Assembly: GCA_026075535.2 (NCBI GenBank)
Contig: AP026546.1
Span: 6,882,001 to 6,946,000 of the forward strand
DNA from: Tricholoma matsutake
Taxonomy: Eukaryota; Basidiomycota; Agaricomycetes; Agaricales; Tricholomataceae
Length of the DNA stretch: 64,000 bases
Reading direction: 5' to 3'
Shown: in pieces, positions 55,904 through 63,504 of the stretch
Numbering within the stretch: position 1 is the first letter of the stretch
Layout: every line of letters begins with the position of its first letter
The notes under the pieces: generated by a model
What the model was told of the DNA's origin: nothing
What the model saw: the letters and a program-made list of their open reading frames with translations, nothing else
The model's database searches: none
Made by a program: the position numbers and the translations under genes

Positions 55904-56671
55904 GTGACCCAACACATGATATCTCAACCAAGAAATGAGCGGGAGGAGGGGAGTAGATGCCCAAATATTCAAGTATTAGGCCCTTCTACCATGCCATTAA
56001 AGTCTAAAGCTACTAGATCTCGCATTCAGAACCTATCCAAAAGCTCGAAACATTCTCGGAAGCCCCATGTAGAGGATGCTGAGGATGAGGAAGCACCAGT
56101 GCCAACATGTCATCCACCTGATGGCTACAAAGGAAGATTAATCAGCACTGTAGGGTTACAAGAACCTGTTATCAATCCAGATCTCATTGAGATTTTTAAT
56201 CAGTTTGAAGAGCTTGAGGAGGACAGGTTACCAGATCTAGATGAGGACTCTGATGACAAAGACAACCTCAGTGGCCAGGGAGCGAGGGATGATGACATGG
56301 AAATCAAAGAGATTTCTGAGTTGGAAGCCTTTGTTGAAGCTCTACAGAAAGCTCAAGCAGTTGCAGTGGAAAGTGAGCGGAAGAGAGAGATGGGAAATAA
56401 ATGGCCAAAGCGGTACCTTGGCAACTCAGACAGGACAAAGCGACGGTGCTTGCAAAATATGCGTGTTCTCGAGAAGAAAGGATATGTGTCAATTAACAGA
56501 TGGTTCGGAAAAGGAAAGAGCAACCCAACAATTACACAGTTCCTAAACGAGCCCAAATCTATCTCCATTGATGATTCTGAGTCCAAGTCAGAGCTGGAGA
56601 TGATACCGAGCTCTCGAGAGGCAAGCATGTTATTCAAGGAAATGGTAAGCACTGTAGATCTGAAGTACTAG
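55904..56671 (+). CDS. N-terminal acidic region of the DDE transposon protein
   Basis: Open for 255 codons from ATG 55904; an internal ATG near 55991 (MPLKSKATRSRIQNLSKSSK) may be the true start. It has a basic N-terminus, a strongly acidic middle (LPDLDEDSDDKDNL), helical ELEAFVEALQKAQAVAVESE, and a basic KWPKRYLGNSDRTKRRCLQN followed by GYVSINRWFGKG. The last two resemble the region upstream of DDE domains in fungal transposases, where DNA binding takes place. A stop at 56669 separates it from the transposase body. Whether an intron or a nonsense mutation divides them is not clear. Confidence 0.55.
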   Translation: MTQHMISQPRNEREEGSRCPNIQVLGPSTMPLKSKATRSRIQNLSKSSKHSRKPHVEDAEDEEAPVPTCHPPDGYKGRLISTVGLQEPVINPDLIEIFNQFEELEEDRLPDLDEDSDDKDNLSGQGARDDDMEIKEISELEAFVEALQKAQAVAVESERKREMGNKWPKRYLGNSDRTKRRCLQNMRVLEKKGYVSINRWFGKGKSNPTITQFLNEPKSISIDDSESKSELEMIPSSREASMLFKEMVSTVDLKY

Positions 56672-56674
56672 TCA

Positions 56675-56981
56675 GTTATTGACATATGGATAGGAAACAA
56701 TGACAGATATCCATCCAGATGAGTTGCATCCCAAAAATGAACCTGAAAGTTCATCGACACTCGAGGGAGCACAGTGACAGGAAGTACGCGACCCTTGCCT
56801 CATTTTCTCGGAACTTTTGCAGCAGATCCGTGATGGTCAGAAACCACAAGACAATACCCCTGCGACTGCATCAGATGCAGTGCTCAACCAACTGCACTGC
56901 AAAGATTTTCCTGCCCCCCAACAAGTGCATGCATCTCTCACTGTGATGAGTAAGGACAAGAAGATTGATGTGGTATTCCGT
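56675..56981 (+). pseudogene. DDE transposase, segment left of element B
   Basis: Frame 0 reads KDFPAPQQVHASLTVMSKDK and KIDVVFR, after which element B begins. Mushroom transposases of this family have a K-D-x-K-x-D-V-x-F segment followed by R-x-T-x-M-V-x-TLNLYLDPELSYTWR. The second half lies at 59278 onward. A TAG near 56774 lies upstream. Confidence 0.65.
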
Positions 56982-57154
56982 GAGGTCTTTACACTCCCCC
57001 ACCTTTCCCATCGGACTCTGACTGGAGTCTGACTGGAGTCCACCAGGACTGTTCACCAGCCAACTGCCTGCAAAGTTGCCAGTCCAGTCCCAGTCCAGTC
57101 CAACTGGACTCCAAGTGGAATCCACTCAAACACCAGATTCCACTTGGACTGGTC

Positions 57155-57368
57155 CAGTGGAGTCCAATGGAGTCCAGTTGGAGTCCGGTTGGAGTCCAGT
57201 TGGAGTCCAGTTGGAGTCCAGTTGGAGTCCAGTTGGAGTCCGGTTGGAGTCCAGTTGGAGTCCGGTTGGAGTCCAGTTGGAGTCTGGTTGGAGTCCAGTT
57301 GGAGTCTGGTTGGAGTCCAGTTGGAGTCCGGTTGGAGTCCAGTTGGAGTCCAGTTGGAGTCCAGTCGG
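57155..57368. repeat. 11-bp minisatellite GTTGGAGTCCA
   Basis: About nineteen near-perfect copies of GTTGGAGTCCA (variants GTTGGAGTCCG and GTTGGAGTCTG). All three plus frames are open through it and give VGVQLESSWSP-like peptides, which I do not regard as genes. It sits between the left inverted end of B and a tRNA-like sequence; CCAGGAATCC repeats occupy the same place in A. Confidence 0.95.
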
Positions 57369-57391
57369 ATTCCGCTGAAAAAGTGTGTAAG

Positions 57392-57473
57392 AAAAGGAAT
57401 TGAACCCAGATCTCTGTAGGTGGCTTATGTAATCAATCATAATGCACAATATAACCGTTACACCACAGTACCT
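57392..57473 (-). other. tRNA-like sequence with A and B boxes (element B, left)
   Basis: In minus sense TGGTGTAACGGTTATATTG (A box region) and GGGTTCAATTCC (B box), about 55 nt apart. No acceptor stem. Homologous to 22534-22606 in element A and pointing outward. Confidence 0.65.
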
Positions 57474-57714
57474 TGTGTGAGGCATCATCTACTTGCATTA
57501 GGTACTGTGGTGTGGCTGTGTATGACAAAGCATATTGCCGCATCATCAAATGTGCCAGCTCATCACTCACCACCACCACCACCACCACCATCGACGCTGC
57601 CTCCTTCCCTCCTCTCTCTACCACCACCACCACTGCATGGACACCCACTGCCACCACTCCCATGCCCAATCCGCCATCACCACCACCCGCAAACGAGCCG
57701 AATGGATGGAATGC

Positions 57715-58110
57715 GGGCCCTACATAAGTTTTTTTTTCGTTTGCTTTTTGTTTTTATAAACTAACTAACCTGTTTTTTTAGTTTTCTAGGTTATAATCTA
57801 CTGGCAACAATGCCACCACTTGCAAACAAGCCAACGCGGGCCCAAACGATGCAGATCGCGTCGTTTGGGCCCTACGTAAGTTTTTTTCATTTGGTTTTTG
57901 TTTTTATAAACTAACTAACTCGTTTTTTTAGTTTTCTAGGTTATAATCTACTAGTAACGACACCACCACCCACAAACGAGCCAACGCGGGCCCAAACGAT
58001 GCAGATCACGTTGTTTGGGCCCTACATAAGTTTTTTTTGTTTTGTTTTTGTTTTTATCAACTAACTAACTCATTTTTTGAGTTTTCTAGGTTATAATCTA
58101 CTAGTAACAA
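57715..58110 (+). repeat. Tandem array of three intron-like modules (element B)
   Basis: Period about 150 bp. Each unit has GGGCCCAAACGA...GTTTGGGCCCTAC (the first is partial), donor, T-rich run, AACTAACTAAC, TTTTTTAGTTTTCTAG and GTTATAATCTACT. The second unit keeps GTAAGT; the first and third have ATAAGT, the predicted CpG-decay product. Intron-like segment about 64 nt, exon-like segment about 86 nt. Confidence 0.8.
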
Positions 58111-58662
58111 CACCACCACCCACAAATGAGCCAACACACCCACCCCACGCCTATGAGCCCCTGCTCGTAGGGTGGATCGTGAGTGTGTGCAGTTGACGAC
58201 AATGATGACAATGCCGCCTACCAGCACCGGGACCCAGAACGACCCAGACCCAACGACACCCATGCCAGCCCCCTCCTCCCTGTCCAAACGGGATGTGAGG
58301 GTGTCAATAAAGGATAGGAGATGGCAGAGGGGTACCAGGAGACCTGCAGAGCAGGATACCCACCTGGTAAGCACCCACCTACCCCCTCCCTTGCATGCCA
58401 CATCACTGACCATTCCCCCCAACCCCTCCGAACTAGGAGACCCACAAAACTGACAACATACCCACCCCACGCCAACGAGCACCTGCTCATTGGGTGGATG
58501 GCAGGTACACCAGGGTTACGATGATCATGGCACCCATCCCCACGCTTACGAGCCTCTGCTCGTAGGGTGGATGATGGGTGCAGCTTGCTACGGCGACAGA
58601 CGCATGCGAGGAGGGGTGGGCAATGACACCCACCCCAGACCGCATCCCCCAACCCCCCCTCC

Positions 58663-58900
58663 CCCGCATTTTGCGTGGGGAGGTCTTTATTATTTTTAAT
58701 TTATCTCTGCTCCCCCCTCGCACCGAATGCAAGGGGTATATATATTGTAGTACTTACAAATCCCCCCCTCGCGCTGAACACGAGGGGTTTAGTTTTTTAT
58801 GTACATAGTAATAATCCCCCCCCTCTCACAAGATGCGAGAGGGGTTTTTGTTTGTTTATTATTATATTATACCCACTCCCTTGTGTCCTACACAAGGGAT
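58663..58900. repeat. Array of five GC-rich hairpins (element B)
   Basis: Palindromes at about 58663-58680 (CCCCGCATTTTGCGTGGGG), 58712-58736, 58765-58787 (CCCTCG...CGAGGG), 58815-58844 (CCCCTCTC...GAGAGGGG) and 58876-58898 (CCCTTGTG...CACAAGGG), with A/T-rich spacers of 30-40 bp. Same count and style as 20640-20893 in A. Confidence 0.8.
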
Positions 58901-59002
58901 GTGGCTAATTAAAATTTTTTGATCTTAATTGTTTGAAAAATGCCTCCTCGAAGAATATGAAAAGTTGAGTCATAAGTAAACCTTATATTGAACCCTAATA
59001 AA

Positions 59003-59088
59003 TCTCCTGTGGCTCAAGTGGTTGAGCACACTTGTTTGGTTTGTCATGTGATTCCTTATGGTGAGGTCTTGAGTTCAATTCCTGCAGT
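59003..59088 (+). other. tRNA-like sequence with A and B boxes (element B, right)
   Basis: TGGCTCAAGTGGTTGAGCA (A box and D-arm) and GAGTTCAATTCC (B box) with tRNA-like spacing, no acceptor stem. Nearly identical to the minus-strand copy at 20448-20532. Points outward to the right end of B. Confidence 0.65.
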
Positions 59089-59277
59089 ACACAAATTTAT
59101 TTTGTGGGTACTTTATGAAATTCACCAACTCCGAAGTCCTTTGAGCTCATATCTAATTGACTTATCATTTGGTTGAAATGCATTCCACTTGGACTCCACT
59201 CAGACTCCAGTGGACTCCAGTCAGTCCGGTCGGAGTCCACTAGGACAGGTGGGGGACTGTAAAGTACTGTATTCCGT

Positions 59278-60994
59278 GCACGCATGACTGGAATGGTTGG
59301 CACATTGAATCTTTACCTTGATCCAGAACTCTCATACACCTGGCGTGAGGCCTCATTAATTGTGTCGAGATCTCAAGGACATGGAATTTATCATGCAAGA
59401 AACTTATGAACATGGATCCACCAGTTCCTGAGCCAAGGAAAACTCCCATTTCATCGTTTTGGCCGGTTTCGAACATCTATCCTTGAGGATGAGGATTTTT
59501 CACAAGCAATACACCTTCATTTACAAGGTATTGCAAAGGATGGCTATGTCCGTGCACAAGACATTGTGGACTTTGTTGCGACACAAGCAATGCAAGACAA
59601 GCTAGAGGCCATGGGAGCAAAGAAGCGAAGCATTTCAGTTCGTACAGCACAATGCTGGTTGCATAGAATGGGCTGGCAGTATGGCAGGAGAAAGAATGGT
59701 ATGTATATCGATGGACATGAGCATGAGGATGTTGTCACATACAGGGAAAGTTTCATTGAGAGATGGAAGGAGTATGAGCACAGAATGACTACTTACAACA
59801 ATGATGGTGTCATTGACAAGATCCCTGCAGGTTTACAGGTCACAGATGGGTGTTTCAAGCTGATCCTTGTCACTCATGATGAATCCACCTTTTACGAGAA
59901 TGATCAGAGGCGAAATTATTGGTTGTTCAAAGGAGATAAAGCAACACCGCAAAAGAAAGGTGAAGGTGTGTCACTGATGGTCTTGGATTTTTTGACATCG
60001 GAATGGGGAAGGTTGACATATGGGGATGAGTGAATATTTTCTGGCCACATGATGTCTTGCAGGACACTGATCAGATCGTTCATACTTAACCAGGGAAGCA
60101 TGAATTATTTTTAAAGCGGGGAAGAATCGAGATGGCTATTTCACTGCAGATGATCTTATCAAACAAGTAGATAATGTGATCAACATCTTCGAGGGCTGAA
60201 CAAATGGTTTTGCAACTGGTCTATTCCTCTTCGACAATGCACCAAGCCATCAAAAGCATGCTGATGATGCGCTCTCTGCTCGGAAAATGCCCAAAAACCC
60301 AAATAACGGATGGACACATCGGAAAGGTGGCGCTCGAATGCGCAATGCGACATTTGCCGATGGCTGGACTCAAGAATTATATTACCCCGATGATCACCCA
60401 ACAATGGCCGGATGGTTCAAAGGAATGGAAGAGATCATCAAGGAACGTGGTCTTTGGCCTGCAGATGGACTTCTTGCACAATGCGAAGGGTTTAAGTGCG
60501 AGCCCGGCCGTACCAACTGTTGTTGCAGGCAAATTTTGTTCACGCAACCTGATTTTATTTCACAGAAATCATGGCTTGAAGAGTTTGTGACTTCTCAGGG
60601 CCATATATGTGATTTTTACCCAAAGTATCACTGTGAACTTAATTTCATAGAGCAATACTGGAGTGCTGTGAAGCTCCGATATCGCATTACGTCTCACACT
60701 GCCAACATTGTCGAGATGGAGAAAAATATGCTGGAATGCCTTGACAATGTTCCTCTCCTCCAAATGAGAAGGTAAAGTTTATTTCAGTCACAATTTATGT
60801 TCAACTAAGCCAACTAACTCATGCTAATTAGATATGCAAACCGTTCAGCGCGTTTCATTTCTGCATATGACCAGGGTTTGTCTGGTGCAGAAGCTGCATG
60901 GGCCAACCGTAAATACCATGGTCATTGGACCCTTCCACCTGTAATGGCTGCAGCTGTCAGGCGAGCCAATGTTGATATGGTCGCCAGCCTGTAA
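59278..60994 (+). pseudogene. DDE transposase, segment right of element B
   Basis: MTGMVGTLNLYLDPELSYTW continues the protein cut at 56981. HTH-like parts follow (RSISVRTAQCWLHRMGWQYG), then the first catalytic Asp in LVTHDESTFYEND (about 59878). Stops and frame changes occur at 60031-60115. The second Asp is in LFLFDNAPSHQKHADD (about 60228), then KCEPGRTNCCCRQILFTQPD, and the third acid in KYHCELNFIEQYW (about 60640). A 60-bp intron (60772-60831, GTAAAG to TTAG) precedes the last exon, YANRSARFISAYDQGLSG, ending TAA 60992-60994. It would cut and join the element ends. In-frame stops near 60031, 60090 and 60198 and the B insertion make it inactive. Confidence 0.85.
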
Positions 60995-61103
60995 CTTAGA
61001 GATTTAAAAGTTTTCATTTGTTTTTGCGACCAACATTTGGCCAGTCTTGGCACTTACTAAGCTGTTTATGTAAGGATCCTGGATATGTGTGTCACCTATC
61101 TTA

Positions 61104-62892
61104 CTTCATGTCTGCTAAAAAGCTTAACCACTGGCAAGCACATTGGGCGCTATTCCTATCATGTTTCAATTTTCACTTGGTCCACAAAGCGGGAAGCTTA
61201 ATGAGGAAAGCAGATGCATTATCCAGACATATTGATCACAAAAGGGGGGTGGAGGATAATAAGAATGTTACCTTACTCAAACCTGAACACTTCTGCATTT
61301 GCGCTATGCATCAAGGGCATCTATTAATAGATAGCTCAGAAATGGAAATGTTGTCTAAAATTAGACAATGTTCGGAAATGGACGATGAAGTAGTGGAAGC
61401 CATGAAAGCTCTGAAGGGAGAGAAGAAAGGTAATATTAAAGGAGATGAATGGGCTGAGGAACAAGGGTTGGTGTTATTTTGAGGAAAGGTGTATGTACTG
61501 AAGGATCAGGATTTGTGAAGGGAGATCATCCAGTTACATCATAATACGCCCACTGCCAGACACCCAGGAAGATGGAAGACATTGGAATTAGTAATGAGAA
61601 ATTATTGGTGGCCCAGAATTTTGAAGTATGTGTTGGGGTACATGGATGGATGTGATACGTGCATGAGGGGGAAGAAATTTCCAGAGAAACCTGCAGGAAA
61701 ATTAATGCCGAACCCTATACCTAAAGCACTGTGGCAAGATATATCTGTGGATTTTATTACCGGATTACCCAAGGCTCAAGGGTATGATGCAATATTTGTA
61801 GTATGCAACCGCTTCACAAAGGAGGTCCATATTATTCCTACTACTACAGAAACCTCATCATTTGGCTTGGCGCGCCTCTATCTAAATCAGGTATGGCAGT
61901 TACATGGGTTACCCAATACCATTATCTCTGATCATGGACCACAATTTGCTTCCATGTTTATGCAAGAACTGAACAACATATTGGGAATTCAAACCAAATT
62001 ATCTACAGCATATCACCTGCAGACTGATGGGCAGACAGAGAGAATGAACCAGGAGTTGGAGCAGTACCTACATATGTTTGTCAACTACTGACAAACCAAC
62101 TGGCCCAAATGGCTGGCAATTGCTGAATTTTCCCACAATAACAAATTCCATTCAGCTACTCATATGTCACCCTTTTTAACAAATTATGGATATCATCCTC
62201 GCATGGGAGTAGAACCCAGAAGGGAAGTCAAAGTACAGTCAGTAGAAGACTTTGTATCTAAGATGCAAAAGGTACAAGAGGAAGCAGAGGTGGCATTGAA
62301 GAAAGCACATGATGACATGATGTGACATGTGGATTGTACTCAAGTGTGCGCTCCAGAGTACAAAGTTGGTGACTTGGTGTGGCTAAGTACCAAGGACCTG
62401 AATATTCCATGACCTTCAAGGAAACCTATGGAGAAACAAGTTGGCCCATATGTGATCTCTAAAGTGATCTTGCCTAATGCAGTAGTGCTAAAATTACCCC
62501 AATCATTCAAGATTGATCCTGAGATTAATGTATCCCACCGACGCCCTTACCACCCACCCACTATTCCTGGCCAACAAACTACTCTGCAACCTTTGAATGT
62601 AGTAGAAGGTGCTCCAGAATATGTAGTTGAAGAAATTCTAGACTCACATCTTCGATGGAACAAATTGGAGTTCTTAATAAAGTGGAAAAACTATACCGAC
62701 AAAAATAATTTGTGGGAGCCCAAAGAGAATTGTAAGCAAGTGCGTAATGCAATCGCCCAATTCTTTAAACGTAATCCAAATGCTCCATGTCGCATTGCGA
62801 GAATGGTGTATGAGGGGATGAGATTCCAGCCTTACCAAAATTTCATGGAGGGGACAGACGCAATATTTTCTTGCCTGGAATTTGAGGCATAA
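61104..62892 (+). pseudogene. Gypsy-2 end of RNase H, integrase and chromodomain
   Basis: Frame 1 throughout, as predicted from the 5492-bp insertion. YFMSAKKLNHWQAHWALFLS continues RNase H. TGA at 61480 and 61516 align with Arg in YFRDRIYV and DLRRRI of gypsy-1. Integrase: HHNTPTARHPGRWKTLELV, CDTCMRGKK, SVDFITGLP, IISDHGPQFAS, TDGQTERMNQELE, giving D, D, E. TGA at 62089, 62323 and 62410 again align with Arg of gypsy-1. The chromodomain is YVVEEILDSHLRWNKLEFLI with KWKNYTDKNNLWEP. The frame closes at 62892 just before the LTR. Confidence 0.85.
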
Positions 62893-62902
62893 AAGAGGGT
62901 AA

Positions 62903-63313
62903 TGTTAGGAAACCACCCCATTACCTAATAAAATTTCATTTTTATTTTACTATGTCAAATTACACTCAATGACACCAAATGACACCAAATGATGCTACAC
63001 TTTGATAGTGTGAGAATTTATTTCACATGCATCAAGATATATGTGCATGTACGCATGCGTCAGTAACAACAATGTACAATATATGTAACATAGTATATAA
63101 ACCCTAAATATACACCTAGGGGACCCCAGTTGTGTTCTCTTAGGTATTCCACCTACGCTTGTGGTGTGAATGGCCTATCTCAACAAACTCATCTATAAAT
63201 AACCCCTCACATCAAAACCATCAGTTCCCCCATCATGCACACACATCCTCCCCCCTTCTTGTAGAGAGAACCCACATGGTCTTAGCTAGCAGATAGTGGG
63301 TGTCACCCTAACA
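62903..63313 (+). repeat. Gypsy-2 right LTR
   Basis: 411 bp, TGTTAGGAAACCACC to CACCCTAACA, preceded by AAAAGAGGGTAA (polypurine tract). Includes CAAATGACACC direct repeats near 62970. Right target bases are probably GTCGG (63314-63318). Confidence 0.9.
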
Positions 63314-63504
63314 GTCGGGAATACTACTTGAGAGGGATAATATATTATGTGGCAGAGCATTTCACTGCACAAGTCATCACAGGCTCTGGCATGGTTTGGT
63401 ATCATGATGGTTTACTTACAGGATGGTCATTGGTATATGAAAACTGCACCAATGTAATACCTCATGATGATGCAATCCTCAGTGTTTATTTCCAGTCCCC
63501 TTGA
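63314..63504 (+). pseudogene. Helitron cysteine peptidase, last part
   Basis: From 63316 the frame reads REYYLRGIIYYVAEHFTAQV, ITGSGMVWYHDG and WSLVYENCT to TGA at 63502. EHFTA and VWYHDG are the catalytic-His and following Trp boxes of ubiquitin-hydrolase-like peptidases. This completes the domain cut at about 49440 by gypsy-2. Confidence 0.75.

Larger units (their letters stand above)
56982..59269 (+). mobile_element. Element B: 2288-bp non-autonomous hAT-like element, mirror of element A
   Basis: TATTCCGT at 56974-56981 and 59270-59277 is an 8-bp duplication. Inverted ends share CTTTACAsTCCCCCACC preceded by five looser bases, as in A. From left to right: 11-bp minisatellite (57155-57368), outward tRNA-like sequence (57392-57473), CCA-rich tract (57560-57690), three intron-like modules (57715-58110), GAGC...GCTC hairpins (58150, 58465, 58550), five GC hairpins (58663-58900), second outward tRNA-like sequence (59003-59088), GGACTCCA-type repeats (59190-59240). 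This is the order of A, read in the opposite direction. Confidence 0.9.
55612..61101 (+). mobile_element. TA-flanked DDE transposon, 5490 bp, interrupted by element B
   Basis: Inverted ends share AGATAGGYGACAYRCAT and more over ~40 bp (55612 onward; complement from 61101). The target is TA (55610-55611 and 61102-61103). Excision joins QNLQ to YFMSAKK of gypsy-2 in frame. A 2-bp TA duplication and the transposase motifs place it near the IS630/Tc1/mariner group. Two coding regions: an acidic N-terminal ORF (55904-56671) and a DDE transposase (to 60994). It holds B at 56982-59269. Without B it is about 3.2 kb. Confidence 0.9.
49441..63313 (+). mobile_element. Gypsy-2: decayed chromodomain Ty3/gypsy element with nested insertions
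   Basis: The right LTR is complete (62903-63313, TGTTAGG to CCCTAACA). The left LTR is rearranged (see 49441-49892). Gag, protease, RT, RNase H, integrase and chromodomain follow in gypsy order, with insertions D (with F), G and the DDE element (with B). The coding sequence is collinear with gypsy-1 but distant from it. Many TGA codons stand at positions of Arg in gypsy-1. It lies in the Helitron peptidase gene. Confidence 0.9.
40131..63504 (+). mobile_element. Decayed autonomous Helitron with cysteine-peptidase domain, four insertions
   Basis: Coding remnants at 40217-49440 and 63316-63504 spell one very long polyprotein of the type found in mushroom Helitrons: a DUF6570-like zinc region, Helitron Rep, PIF1 helicase, and a ubiquitin-hydrolase-like cysteine peptidase. 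Insertions E, a MITE, H and gypsy-2 split it. E and H, once excised with one target copy, leave the frame consistent, and the MITE adds a multiple of three. The TC 5' end and the CTRR 3' end with hairpin were not identified, so the limits are those of coding similarity. It is inactive: about a dozen stops (mostly TGA) and one frameshift near 42290. Confidence 0.85.

Noticed and set aside
57155..57368. CRISPR-like repeat array
   Set aside because: The repeats are 11 bp, directly adjacent and without spacers, in a eukaryotic transposon.
57076..57488. Several overlapping frames encoding VGVQLESSWSP-type repeat peptides
   Set aside because: An 11-bp unit without stops leaves most frames open on both strands. 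The peptides are a by-product of the minisatellite, with no start context or conserved neighbours.
20448..59088. Four genuine tRNA genes
   Set aside because: A and B boxes and part of the D- and T-arms are present, but no acceptor stem pairs and anticodon arms are poor. I list them as tRNA-like sequences only.
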